Source: Chrysomallon squamiferum
Lineage: Eukaryota; Mollusca; Gastropoda; Neomphalida; Peltospiridae
Length of the DNA stretch: 64,000 nt
NCBI GenBank assembly: GCA_012295275.1
Contig: CM022670.1
Coordinates: 23,216,755-23,280,754 of the forward strand
Reading direction: 5' to 3'
Every line of letters begins with the position of its first letter. The first letter of the stretch is position 1. Below are positions 25,430 to 37,407 of the stretch, in pieces. Below the pieces are notes generated by a model. The model worked only from the letters and a program-made list of their open reading frames with translations. It was not told the DNA's origin and made no database searches. The translations under genes were made by a program, and so were the position numbers.

Positions 25430-25860
25430 TGACACAGTTACCGGCGATCTACGCCATAACTCGCTAATTAATTAGAAGCAGATCAGAAAAATCAATATGA
25501 CGACAAAATTACAGAGTTGTCGCTGTTTCTCTGGTTTCAGCGCAACATACGACTGCTCCATACAAAGGTGTTTTTTGTTTTGTTTTTGTTATACGGTGTA
25601 TCTACGAGGTGGTCTGATTACTGCTAATTGCAGTGATCGACATCTGCAATGAACATAAACATTCATTACGGAAACTGTTAAACCAATACAAGGCAAAATG
25701 AGTATTATTTTCGCAGTGACGCGATAAAAGAAAATGGTCTTTAATTTCGCACTCTGTTTCGGAAATTATGTCACTCACGGAACCAGTGCACTATAACTTA
25801 CGAATTAATTTTACATTGCATTTCCGCCCATTCTTGTTCGTAGCTCCAAAATAATCGTAG
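25430..25860. other. Unique, GC-balanced island
   Basis: Mixed-composition unique stretch with CpGs (ACCGGCGATCTACGCC near 25440) and repeated AATTAATTA-type homeobox words. No coding signal. Regulatory role is only a possibility. Confidence 0.28.
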
Positions 25861-25869
25861 AAGGTGTAA

Positions 25870-27670
25870 TGTTTTTGAGAATGTTTTATTTTTTTTTATT
25901 TTCCTGCTTTCAGCGTAAATAATAGTTTTTAATTAAACTAAAAGCTTTCTTCTAATTTCATCAGACCATCTGGAGTTTTAGCAAAGACATTAAGCCAAAC
26001 ATTTATTTATTTTTATTATGTCAGAGGTATATTAAAACATCGTGGTACGTACGTTCCTGTCTGTGGGAAAATACATTTAAAACAATCCTTGATGCCACTG
26101 GGATTTCATGAGATTAATAAAATTACACAAGAAATGTAAAATACGACATCCAATACCGATATCTGAAAATTAAAAGAAATACTAAAAAAGACAATATCGT
26201 TATCGATTTTTTTCATCATTATCATCATCATTATAAGTTCTATCACATCTTCATCAATATCATGTCATCTGTTACTATCATCACCACTTCCATAGACATC
26301 ATTACTGTATATAGCATCCATGTTATGTTGCTGCTTCTACGTCAGATAGCAACAACAATAAATTAACTATATATATAAAATCACAACAGAAAATCATCCC
26401 GTTACCACTATTTTCTTTAGAAAATAAAACTGTTGATTGGTAAAGGTATCGTTGCGTGACATACTGATATAAAAGATGTAGGAACACTGATGAGAAAAAA
26501 GTGTTAATGTGAATTCTTTTTTTCACAAACTGATTAATTCTTTGGTTAGAAGCAAGCTGGTAATGACAGCAGATCAGTTGATGTGACTTCATGTTACAAA
26601 CAATTTCTTAGCATTTCCCATTAAAGTTAAACATTTTCACTTCTGTTTCTCAAAACATTGCTACTACTACTGCTACTACTGCTACTGCTACGGCTGATGC
26701 TGCTGTTACTGCTATCACTCTCAGTTTGTTTGGATTCGTACGTAAACACTTTTTAAATATCTATACATACAGTATGTATGTTTCTACTTTCATTTTATTT
26801 AATAAAAATAATCTGTTATTGACAATAACTCATTTATTTCTTTGGCAATATGAACTGTGAAAAAGCCTTTTTATATTATCAAAAACGTCTTCACGTTTAA
26901 AAGAGAAAAAGAAAAGGAAATAAGTGAAAAATGGATGAATGAATGAACGAATGAAAATGTTGTTGATTCACAACTCAGGACAAAGTCCGGGCAGTAATTG
27001 TTGTATTTCAGCACACAGATTTACTTTTCAGTAATGATTTTGAGAGAGGAAGCTTGCTACTGCCCTTTATAAGCTACTCTTAACGACTGGCTGTAATGAC
27101 ATATATACCTAATATACTGTGTCTTTGGCTCTAACAGGGAATAGCACAATGGGCGCACTACCATCGAGTATTGATCCGTAGCTCTACGAAACAGGATGAA
27201 ACGAAAAATAAATAATAAAATAAAATAAAGATATTTAGGATCTTGGCAGAGAAGGTCAAAATTAACTTTTAAATAAAATGAAATTAAAGAAGAAATAATG
27301 ACAATAAAAATGAAAAAAAAAAAAGAAAAAAAAAAAAGGATACAGATTTGAGTGTAAGAATAGAGAAGCGAAGAAACCGTGTACAGAGAAATCAATATCG
27401 TAGTAATAGAAGAAAAATCAGATAGCGAAGCTTGTATGAGTTGTTACTAGCCTTCATTTCATAACCAACAACCCCATCACCAAGTCTTTGATCTAATTTG
27501 TAACGAGTCGACAAAGCAAAACAGAAAAAAAAAAAAAGAAAAAAAATAAGGCAGAAAGAAAAAAAAAAAAGTAAGAAGAAAGAACACACACACACAAAAA
27601 AAAAAACGAAGAAGAAGAAGAAAAAAACAAAAGAAAGGATGAAGAAATTTAAAAGAACAAAACAGTACAT
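25870..27670. other. AT-rich intergenic DNA, no gene seen
   Basis: Holds a CTA/CTG triplet patch at 26659-26708 and A-rich purine runs at 27310-27340 and 27520-27640. The open frames across the purine runs are Phe-rich artefacts. Confidence 0.5.
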
Positions 27671-27930
27671 TTTGCTTTCCTCGGCGAAATCATTTTATTC
27701 CATCAGAGACAACCCACCTGATATTTTAATCACACTCTACACGCTACCATTATGAAGACACATCAAAAGACTCTGTAACTCCACTGATGATCAAATTGGA
27801 AGTCTTAGAAAACTCGCTGTAATTACCTTCCTAGGCGCTGTAGTCTCTGATTACGTTATCAATGCGCTCCAACCGCACGCGGATCAAAAAGGTTGAGTTA
27901 AACCGGTAATTAATTAGCGAGTTTCTCTAT
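27670..27930. other. Unique, GC-balanced island
   Basis: CpG-containing unique stretch (CAACCGCACGCGGATCAAA near 27870) followed by AATTAATTAG homeobox-type words. No open frame of note. Confidence 0.3.
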
Positions 27931-28394
27931 TTATAAACCTTAAATCGTAAATAAAAAGATGAGTTCAGAGAAAATCTCGATTTTGTCAAAGATTCAAAGA
28001 TTGCCGAGTTTTAAAAAGAAAAACACATTAATTTTCATGCTGTTCTTTTGTGTTTTGAATACGCTGGTATATACTGCAGGCTTTTTAAGATTCACCATGT
28101 AGTGATTACATTGCTTTTCAATATTTGTACCTTTTGATAAAATAATTCAAGTTAATGAAAATATAATAATGACAATCATAGCAATTCGCCTTGTTTGCAT
28201 GATGTGTCCTTATATTAAATATCAAAGGTCCAAACATCTTTATTCTTAAGTAAATGCCATTTAAATTTCGTTGATTTATGTTGATGACGCATATTTCAAA
28301 AGAACTGTTTTGTTTTTTGCCTCTGGTATTTTCTAAATGAAGTAATAAAAGCTAATGGAAAAGTTATAATTAATAGTCTGTCCATAATTACTGA

Positions 28395-28397
<3 letters not shown>

Positions 28398-28441
<44 letters not shown>
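28398..28441. repeat. (ATT)n microsatellite
   Basis: About 14 ATT units. Confidence 0.92.
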
Positions 28442-28442
<1 letters not shown>

Positions 28443-28839
28443 TCAAAAGAAAATTGAAATAGTATTATTATATGTTACTGAAATATTTCTAAACTAATTA
28501 GACTCCTAAAATGTCTGTCACCTCTGGGGATCTCTGGCGTTGACAAGTTACACTTTTAATTTTTGACTATTTGTCTGTCCTGTGTGTTAACCAGTGAGTT
28601 ATTTAATACATACTGTTGTTACAAGTCTCAAGCTTTTCCTTGTGACACGTTTATAATTATTTTGTTAAAACTGTATGCACTTCGTCAGTATACGTACTTT
28701 ACTGTTACAAAGGTCTGCTGATTTTGGCTTCTTATAAACATTTATGAGTTAATTTATATACCAACTAAATCAGGGCTTTGTTTTTCTTACTTCAAATATC
28801 ATATCTGTGTCTCGTGTCATTTACTTTCTTGCCAAATTA

Positions 28840-29060
28840 TTATGCAACCGACAGGTTCCACGCAAATGAATCCCATTTACACCGAGTGCTGTAACCTTTC
28901 ACAATAACGCAACACGCATGCTCGAAATACCGCTTCCTGGTGGTTTACACAAACACGTCTGCAGAGATCGAGAAAGGGGTCGTGCTGTATACATACGACA
29001 ACACGAACATGATGAAATCAAGATGGCAGACACATTTGCTGAATGTTAAGAGATCAGACT
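28840..29060. other. Unique island with YY1-like motif
   Basis: GC-balanced unique stretch containing AAGATGGC at 29020-29027 (YY1-core-like) and several CpGs. No coding signal. Confidence 0.33.
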
Positions 29061-29370
29061 AACGGACCAGACACACAAATATTTTGTTTCTCTTTTCTTT
29101 TTCGTTAAACAAGCAGCCACTTGGTGTTCGTTATAGACAGAGAAAGGTTGTGTGTATTGAGTTGCTTGAACCACGCTTATTTAGCATTTCTGACAGGGAA
29201 CAAGCTGCAGTGACAGTTGTGATATAATCTTAACTCTCAGTTTGAGAACGATAACAGCTCTTTACACTTTTCAGTCAAAAAACAAAACAAAACAACTACA
29301 GCTCATAATGAATTCAAAATGTGGCTGATCCAGTGAAAGGGATATATATATATATATATATATATGTATG

Positions 29371-29397
29371 GGGTAAGGTGGGGTAATTCTGGCCCCC
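29371..29397 (+). repeat. Left terminal inverted repeat
   Basis: 27 bp beginning GGGTAAGGTGGGGTAATTCT and ending in GGCCCCC; identical to the complement of the right end. Confidence 0.95.
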
Positions 29398-29553
29398 TTT
29401 TCAATTCAACCTCACCTACAGCTTCACAGACAAATGGAAACAACGAATGGAGTAAATAATGTATAGTATATGTATTTCTGCTTCACTAATCACAAACACT
29501 ATATGCTTAATGCTTATACTTTTGAAATGGGAACAGGTTAAAAATTGTTTTCA

Positions 29554-29596
29554 GGGGCCAGATTTGCCCCGACGATTTGTGGTAAATCTGGCACCC
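29554..29596. repeat. Subterminal motif copies (left side of transposon)
   Basis: GGGGCCAGATTTGCCCC at 29554-29570 and GTAAATCTGGCACCC at 29582-29596 are variants of the GGCCAGAATTACCCC core of the terminal repeat, in opposite orientations. Such internal copies are often extra transposase-binding sites. Confidence 0.65.
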
Positions 29597-29816
29597 ATAA
29601 TCATGATGCATTGTGGTCCTCAAATTTGTTGTACTGATTATTGCTACATAATCATTGTCTACTACTAATAATAATTAGTCCTAATCATAGTACAAGTCAG
29701 ATTCAAAACTTCAATAAATTAAACTCCTTGACAAATATCACACAAGATTACAATATCTTTCAAGTCCGCACCAGCTGGGATTTCGAGGTTTGCGCAAGGA
29801 TCAAAACAATACTAAT

Positions 29817-30206
29817 TTAGAAACCGCCATATCCTATGAACTCGTTGGAATTCATGCTATCATCAACTCTGCCACAGAGTTCACATTTTTCTTGTGTATC
29901 TACTACATCTCTGTCTCCTAGTTCAGACTCGTCACCACCAACGTTTTCTTTCACTGAATCCATCGGTTCTGCTGTTGCATTCAAACTGAACTGCCGTTTT
30001 GCCTTTGGTATCTTGTCCAGGATTTTTTTTTTTTTTTTTACATCTCTCACATTTGCTCTTTCTGCCTCTTCTTTCTCCTTCCTCTTCTTCTCTGCCAACT
30101 CTTCTTCATACCTCTTGACACTTTCTTCTTCTGTCAATGCCTCGACAGACCTCATGCGCTTGATTTTATTTTGAAGTTTGATGACTTGCCCCATCAGATG
30201 GACCAT
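29817..30206 (-). pseudogene. C-terminal remnant of a transposase-like protein
   Basis: An open frame of 129 codons on the - strand lies inside the transposon. It begins with a basic, charged coiled-coil-like region (residues about 10-65, rich in Glu, Lys and Arg, with a Lys5 run near 60), followed by a small acidic segment and one CELCGR cysteine pair near residue 108. Pogo/Tigger-like transposases commonly end in a charged helix followed by a Cys-rich W-x-x-C motif, so this looks like the tail after the DDE domain. The catalytic domain and the DNA-binding N-terminus are absent from the element. The first Met may be internal: this could be a terminal exon of the parent gene or the leftover after an internal deletion. 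Confidence 0.5.
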
Positions 30207-30255
30207 GGACTTTCAATTGTTACAAAAAAATTAAATAAAACTCAGAATATCCATG

Positions 30256-30272
30256 GCGGCCAGGCTTGCCCC
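30256..30272. repeat. Subterminal motif copy (right side of transposon)
   Basis: GGCCAGGCTTGCCCCA resembles the terminal core and the left subterminal copies, giving the element symmetrical internal sites. Confidence 0.6.
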
Positions 30273-30618
30273 AAGTGATGGAGTAAAATAAGCCAGACAT
30301 TCCTTGCCTAATTACCACATATTAATCAAGTTTCTTCTGCTGAACTTAATAATTGATTTTATGTTTACCTGATATAAGTTATAACTAACCTTATGTCTAG
30401 AGAACTAAAAAAATAACATTCACTTTTGAAACCTCAGAATGCACTTTTTTACAATCTTGTTGTTTTCATTACTTTCATGGCCACTATATTCCATGTGTAA
30501 ACGTATGATAACCTACATCCTTTGTTCTAATGAGAGATAGGAAGGTTCTATTTATATCAGCAAAGTTCCAGACGCCTGAACAGAGCAGTATAGTGGCCTG
30601 TAAGTTATAATATACCTT

Positions 30619-30645
30619 GGGGGCCAGAATTACCCCACCTTACCC
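30619..30645 (-). repeat. Right terminal inverted repeat
   Basis: Exact reverse complement of 29371-29397, without a single mismatch, which suggests fairly recent activity or selection on ends. Confidence 0.95.
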
Positions 30646-30659
30646 TTTATATATATATC

Positions 30660-32330
30660 TAAGAAATCAACATAACCATTACAGTCTTAGTATTATCATT
30701 ATTATTTGAAGACATTTACAAAAATAATGATACGGTTCTTACTGTTACAAGAACTGTAGAAACAACAAGGCTGATTTATAAGAAAACAAGCGTTTTCCTC
30801 TAGGCTCCTCCCAATCCCCCACCATCGCGACTAGAGCTAGATGGAAGAGCTTTATAAACAAAATTCAGTGAAGCCGAGGATTATGATTGGTGATTAAAAA
30901 TCAGCAGTTTACAATTCCTTCTCTAAAGGAAATAAGATGTTATTGTTAACAACTGATACAAGAGAAAGTGCAAGAGTTCATTAGTAGGTTTCAAGTCAAA
31001 ATATTTTGTATACGCTTTCATCAACAGTTTTACTGCACAAGTACTTCTGATTTCTGATCTGATATGCCGACTAGATGGAGTAAAAATGCAGTAAAAACAC
31101 ATATTTCAGTTCTTTCATTTTCTGCATCATTTTTTTTAGCTTGAAGCCCGGTATTACCCTTCTCATAAACATCAAAATACAAACGACATCAGTGATAGCA
31201 CCTTAATTTTCCAAAATAACTTTTTATCCATTGCATATAGTGTTGGTGTAAATTTTGAAGATTTGTTTTTTTCTCGATTTGTTACAATTCTCAAACAGAG
31301 TAAAAAGAACATTAATGGAGGGTTGTTTGGAGACTTACATGTGTTAATACAGTTATGACAGTGCCAAATGTATTATGCCCCATAGGTTCTGAAGCCATAG
31401 ACTTCAACCTGCCAGACTTGTAGGTAAATGCAACACTGGAAATCATACATGCCCGACTGTTATTTATTTTATTTTATTGTTTTATCAAAACGTGTGATGT
31501 TTACATATATTCTTTTTCATGAAAAGTATCAGAGCGCCTGAAGAATAATTTTAAATTTAAAATTACTTTTCAGTCCGAAAGTTAACTCCAGTTACTTCTC
31601 TATGGGGAAAAAAACCACTGAGAATAAACTAAACGCTTATTTTAATGTGCTTGTCACAAGCACCGAAAATGTCCTTCATGAGAAACACACAAAAAACAAA
31701 CAAAAAACCCCAAAACATCCTCGTTAATGACTTCTAACAACCGTTACAAAATGTATCACAAAACATAACTTTCTACAAACCCAGAACCGTTATCATGAAA
31801 TCAGCTGTAAAAATTTTCGTTAAACCAAATTAACAGAGATTTTGAAAGATGCAATTTTTCAAACACGTGTCTTATGTTATTGCTAACGTCTACCTCCTGT
31901 TTTTCTATCTCCAAAAGTGATGTTTACTATTTTCTGCTTGAAATATTCATTTTAAAAAAAATAAAGAAAAAAAATTCTACATGCCTCTTTTTTAGAGGCA
32001 TCTCAAACAGCTTAAAAACAAAAATGTGCTAGCATCAGATCAGTACATTGAATACCTCTCTCATATCTGAAAATCTCTTAATAAACGTTTCATGGTTCGG
32101 CGCCAGAGAAGTTTTCTTTGTAAAGCCGGCTAATAGTTCAGTCCAAGTAAACAACTGTAAAATAGGTTCTGTTACGTATAGACATGTACATTAATGTGCA
32201 CACCTATACACAGGTATATGCAGTGCATATGGTCAGCTCCTAAAAAACAGCCGTGTTTTGAATACAAATATGCTTTATATACTCATATTATTATTAATAT
32301 TTTATCGTCGTCATCTTCATTATCGTCGTC
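30660..32330. other. Intergenic DNA, no gene seen
   Basis: Unique AT-rich sequence, with a small hairpin ATGCCTC...GAGGCAT at about 31981-32000. No exon recognised. Confidence 0.5.
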
Positions 32331-32335
32331 ATTGT

Positions 32336-32397
32336 TGTTATTATTATTATTATAACAGCAACAACAACAACAACAACAATAATAATAATAATAATAA
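32336..32397. repeat. (ATT)n/(CAA)n/(AAT)n triplet region
   Basis: ATT triplets, then CAA, then AAT; the poly-Asn frame is an artefact. Confidence 0.85.
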
Positions 32398-33205
32398 AGG
32401 TTTTGTTTTTAATATTATTTTAATGGGGTTTCGTCATTCATTCAACCTAAAAATAAAATTTAATGTGATACACAGATATTAATAACCCTGCTACGATGTA
32501 TTAGCTGGTGTCAAATCATACAGCGATGCCTGAATGATTCATCACCGAGAAAGGTTGTGCGTTTATAATTTTTTTGATGGTGGTTTTGTCGGCGTTTTTT
32601 TTTTTTTTTTTCCCCTACATATCAAGGTAGTGTTGGAATTATTTTTTTAAGATCTAGAATATCAAGGTTCATTTATCCAAATATTATGATGCTCACCCAC
32701 ATTAACTTATTTCCAACACTTTTTTTTCTAAAATAAAAACGTTCTGATGTATTCAGTAATTTAACATCGTCATGTTTGATCGAACATCTTTGGTGGACCA
32801 GTTGGGTATTTTCCCAACCCAAATCCATTGTCAGCGACTGGTCTATGAAAACTGTGGTATTTGTTGACTTACAGGAAAGAATATTTGCTCTCAGCATATA
32901 TAGATAGCGCCGGGTTTCCTCTCAATATTTTGTTCAAATTAATGAAAATAATGTGACAACTAATAACCGATAATTAGTAATGGCTTCTAACGGTGGTGTT
33001 AAAGTACTGATAATAATGTTAGCAGTTCTTATTAAAAATGTAGACGCTTTTTGTAGTAAACCGACCATTTCGTAATAAGTATCAGTTCTGTAATAATGAA
33101 AATAAGTATGCATTATAGCTGAATAGACAAAAATATTTACGCATTTTGATGTATGTGTGAGATTTAGCTCGTGCTGCCGGCTGGTATACCAAAGGTTGTG
33201 ATCAT

Positions 33206-33425
33206 ATGCACGCACGCGCACACACACACATACATCACAAATATATCTAGACGTAATAAATTCCCTTGTGCGTGCACTCTCTCACAAACACACACACGAC
33301 AAACTCATACACAAATACACACATACATAAATATATCACAAACTCACTGACAAATACACAGACACTTACATCACATCACAAACTCACACATACATATACA
33401 CACACAAATACATACACACACAGAC
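33206..33425. repeat. A/C-rich degenerate repeat
   Basis: CA units and loosely repeated CACAAACTCAC/ACATACAT words; the Thr/His/Asn-rich frame across it is a repeat artefact. Confidence 0.7.
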
Positions 33426-33863
33426 ATATTGCTCTACAGAGATATTTCTGGGAAATCGTCTGCGATACGCAATACTCAAATGAGGTCGAATTCGATCGGC
33501 TGATCTCTGAGCATGCATCTTACTCAGTTACAGTGAGTTTTATATGAACTGTACTGTGTCAGATGATAACTGCTAATGAATTTGTGTGACTTTTTGCAAA
33601 CATTTCTTTCCAGATCATATAATAGTCATGTATAGAATTTTCACTGTGAATAATAAAACTTGTAAATTTGATTACCGGTATTAACACTTCAAGTAAAACA
33701 TGTTTATTTATGACTGTTAATTCTGTTCTTATGACATTTTTTTGTTCTAATGCAAATGTATTCAAATACAATATGCGTTATCAAGGCTCTCTGGAAAACA
33801 ATTAATTCGACACTTATTGGAAGTATAAGTCTGTCGTTTTTAAAGTCTAATGTTTTTAGAGAA

Positions 33864-33868
<5 letters not shown>

Positions 33869-33954
<86 letters not shown>
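33869..33954. repeat. (GA)n microsatellite
   Basis: About 43 GA units. Confidence 0.95.
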
Positions 33955-33958
<4 letters not shown>

Positions 33959-33959
33959 G

Positions 33960-34560
33960 TGAAGAAAATGAAAAAAAAAAAAAAAAGAAACATGGAAAAT
34001 AAAGAGGGTAAAAGAAACTGGAAACTAATAAAAACAATGAGACTGAAACATTACAAAACAGAAGTAGAAAATCTTTTAACTTTTTTTTATATCGTTTGTA
34101 TCTTTTGTTTAAATGTTTGTATTTTTTTTTTTTTTTTTTTTTTTAAATTTGATCAGACATTCGCTGAAAGCAACAATCTAGTCCAAAACATTTTAAAATT
34201 GAATTTTCATTACACTCGTAAAACTGCTTTTGGCAAATTGATAACAATAATTTTAATTTCAGTTGAAACCATTGCTACGAACAACGAAATAAACTGTAAG
34301 GCAAAAATTTTCTTTCATTTTTATTTATTTTTTATTTTTTATTTTTTGTCTTTTCCTTCCATTTATTTTTTCTCTCGTTCTTGTTGTTTAATCCTTTCGT
34401 ATTTTTTTTTTTTTTCATCGTTATATTTCCAAGCTGGGAAGAATTTTACTGGTGTGTGTCATCGACAGAACTGTCTAAATGTGATAATTACAAATGGAAA
34501 ACATGTTATATCTATTGGCAGCCAAGCTAAGAAAGCGGTCGTACGTAATGACATTTGATG
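33960..34560 (+). other. AT-rich sequence with a fortuitous 199-codon frame
   Basis: A long + strand frame starts just after the GA array. It consists of a Lys-rich start and Phe/Tyr/Leu-rich stretches made by poly-A and poly-T runs, including 24 T at 34121-34144. I do not accept it as a gene. Confidence 0.4.
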
Positions 34561-34760
34561 TTTTTTACGATGTTGCTGAAACTGACTGGGAAAGGAACAA
34601 CGTTTATTCGCGTGCCACTTTCACTTAAGACGGGTCGGCCATCTTGTGGAGAAATACCAAGATCGGATCAAAGATGTTCTCAGAGTAATAAACATGTCCT
34701 TCCGTACGTCTAATGGATGCAACATGCTACACAGAAGCAGAGTGGAAAAGAAAAGTACAA
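34560..34760. other. Unique island with YY1-like motif
   Basis: GC-balanced unique sequence containing GGCCATCTTG at 34637-34646 (complement CAAGATGGCC, YY1-like). No coding signal. Confidence 0.33.
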
Positions 34761-35069
34761 TCTGTTAATCGATATCCAAAGATGAATTACATTCTGACAT
34801 AATTTTTGGATGAATGGTGTTTGGTTTGGTATCGAACTCGTACGTTGGTTTTGAAATGACCGTTTTAAAACAAAGAACAGTATTATTGTTTAAGAAAGTA
34901 TTATTATTATTTAAATCAGACTGTTATGTAGGGAATGAGCTAAATGGAGCAAATCGTATAATTTTATTATAAAAGTTTTGTTGTCACTGAGATAGATCTG
35001 AAGATTAAAGAATATATTATTTTCTAAATCTTATATTCATGAAAGTAAGATACTGTGAGCTAGCGATCT

Positions 35070-35172
35070 ATATTTATGTGTGTATGTGTCTGAGTATGTG
35101 TGTGTATGTGTCTGTGTATGTATGGGCATGTGTCTGTGAATGTATGTGTATGTGTATATGTGTGTATGTGTA
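35070..35172. repeat. Degenerate TGTGTATGTGTCTG repeat
   Basis: T/G-rich imperfect repeats of TGTGTATG and TGTCTGTG words, about 100 bases. Confidence 0.75.
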
Positions 35173-35639
35173 TAATCTAATTCCGTCACCACCAACATTA
35201 CCATCAGATGAACCATTAACATCATTATCGACGAAAAAATCTATTTCTATGTTTATTTAAATATAAGACATTTACAATAGGTCAAGCTGCAGTTATACTT
35301 GTACGTTAAGAAAATAATCAACAGGCAGCCTAATGGTTATTACTTCATTTAGACTGTAAGGCATTCATCTCAAACTTTGTCTAATTTCAATTAAAAAGAA
35401 AATAGTCTCATTACTGCAAACACTTTTCCTTTTGTTTTATTTTTTTTTTTTTTTTTTTTTTTTTGTTATGTAGGCAATGAGGGCAAAGATTATAATATAG
35501 GATCATCACTTCAGAGATTTAGTCTCACCTCTGAACATGAACGCAGAGAAAAATTTGACACAGAAATTGGCTTTTTTTCACAAAAAAAAAACCAGATCAA
35601 AGTATCAGGGTGTCACTTTTATTTGATGATATTTTTTTT

Positions 35640-36220
35640 CTTCCTTCCCAGCGTTAAATCAATTCTGTGCCTTGTATCTCTCCAGCGCACCCAGGCACAA
35701 CTAATTAATTAAACAATTTCACTAAACCCCTCCTTTTCATTACAGATTTTAATTAAGTAATCCATATCCTATTATCAAAACGACTACCGGACAATTATAC
35801 AGGTTATTCCTCTCGATTTCTTTTGTTCGTAATTTCCTCCAGTCATAGAGCACCGCAGATAAATGGAAATTAATGTTTCTCTGTATCAGAAGTTGAATTC
35901 ATTCATCAATGCACAAGGTCCAAATGTGAAAAATAATAGCACAAAAATGCAATTTATTTAATATTAAGGAATTTAAATGGCGCATTTAGCCATTTGTCTA
36001 AATTATACGGGGCTGTATCGTGTTGTGAATCACCAGGCAAAGCTGGTGTGCGGAATGGATATGACCACTTGATGAGAAGAAATACAATTATTTAATATTT
36101 CTCACAGAGTGAGGAGAACGCTTCCTGGACACGGCAGGCCATTTTGGATGGTCATAAAAAAAAGCGTTTCTCGGTGGGATGGAGCTTGTAATGGAACCCT
36201 GGCGTGTCCTCGTTATTATT
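35640..36220. other. Unique island with several homeobox-type and YY1-like words
   Basis: About 580 bases with few simple repeats: repeated TTAATTAA/TAATTA words at 35700-35760 and CCATTTTGGATGG at 36139-36151. It ends shortly before the 27-bp minisatellite. No open frame of note. Confidence 0.33.
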
Positions 36221-36356
36221 TAGTTAGAGTAACTACTCGTGTAAAAATATAGTTACAAATTCATAGTTGTGATTGTGGTCAGTGATGTTGCTCGTCTTTT
36301 TCACCGACCAGTGAGCGAACAGATGGGTTCTACATTTTAAAAAAAAACTTAAACTG

Positions 36357-37247
36357 CTTGCTACATCTTCTACTAATACTGGTACTGCTAAATCTTATAC
36401 AAATACTTCTACTGCTACATCTTCTACTATACTGGTACCGTTACATCTTATACAAATACTTCTACTGTTACATCTTCTACTATACAGCTACCGTTACATC
36501 TTCTACTATACTGCTACCGTTACATATTCTACTATACTGCTAGTGTTACATCTTCTACTAATACTGCTACCGCTGCATCTTCTACTAATACAGCTATCGC
36601 TACATTTTCTACTAATACAGCTATCGCTACATTTTCTACTAATACTGCTACCGCTACATTTTCTACTAATACTGCTACCTCTACATCTTCTACTAATACT
36701 GTTACCGCTACATCTTCTACTAATACTGCTACCTCTACATCTTCTACTAATACTGCGATCGCTACATTTTCTACTAATACTGCTACCGCTACATTTTCTA
36801 CTAATACTGCTACCGCTACATATTCTACCGCTGCATCTTTACTTTTCTACTATACTGCTACCGTTACATCTTTTACTATACAGCTACCGTTACATCTTTT
36901 ACTATACTGCTACCTTTACATGATCTCTACCGCTGCATCTTTACATCTTTTACTAATACTGCTATCGTAACATCTTCTACTAGTACTGCTACCGTTACAT
37001 CTTCTACTAATACAGCTACCGCTACATCTTCTACTAATACTGCTACCGCTACATCTTCTACTATACATCGTCTACTAATACATCTACCTAAACATTTTCT
37101 TACATCTACTAATACTGCTACCTCTTACATCTTCTACTATACTGCTACCGCTACATATTCTACCTCTACATCGTCTACTAATACAGCTACCTAAACATTT
37201 TCTGTTATACTGCTACCGCTACATCTTCTACTAATACTGTTACTATC
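36357..37247. repeat. 27-bp minisatellite, block 1
   Basis: Repeats of a 27-bp unit whose common form starts GCTACATCTTCTACTAATAC and ends TGCTACC. Variation includes Acc/Act/Tct triplet changes, single-base losses (ACTATACTG for ACTAATACTG) and interpolated fragments, so frames shift repeatedly. Block 1 is more degenerate than block 2. Confidence 0.93.
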
Positions 37248-37407
37248 GCTGTAACTTCTGCTATTTACTGTCACTGCTGCTGTGGTAGCAACTGATAATA
37301 GTAACATAATAAAATCAATTTTTCTCTTTCTTTTTTTCCCCCTAAACTTATGTTAATCACATATACGTTGTGTTCAGAGTAATATATAACCAAAACTGGA
37401 AATTGCT
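37248..37407. repeat. Duplicated unique flank, copy 1
   Basis: 160 bases of non-minisatellite sequence starting GCTGTAACTTCTGCTATTTA and ending in AAACTGGAAATTGCT. It is nearly identical to 38943-39103, with about four substitutions and one T-run length change. Confidence 0.93.

Larger units (their letters stand above)
29369..30647 (-). mobile_element. Pogo-like (Tc1/mariner superfamily) DNA transposon, internally reduced
   Basis: Perfect 27-bp inverted repeats lie at 29371-29397 and 30619-30645, starting GGGTAAGGTGGGGTAATTCT. Outside them the terminal dinucleotides differ (TG left, AA on the complementary right end), then TA occurs on both sides (29367-29368, 30648-30649). The TA fits the target duplication of Tc1/mariner elements. 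The element sits inside a (TA)n microsatellite that continues on both sides. Internal copies of the end motif occur near both termini. At about 1.28 kb, with only the C-terminal part of a transposase-like protein and no DDE core visible, it cannot be autonomous. Superfamily follows from TA and protein tail; the pogo assignment is tentative. Confidence 0.85.

Noticed and set aside
27392-27670. 92-codon Phe-rich - strand frame
   Set aside because: Direct translation of purine-rich A runs on the + strand.
33959-34558. 199-codon + strand frame, the longest in the window
   Set aside because: It is built from poly-A (Lys) and poly-T (Phe) runs and AT-rich filler; no motif, splice context or balanced composition.
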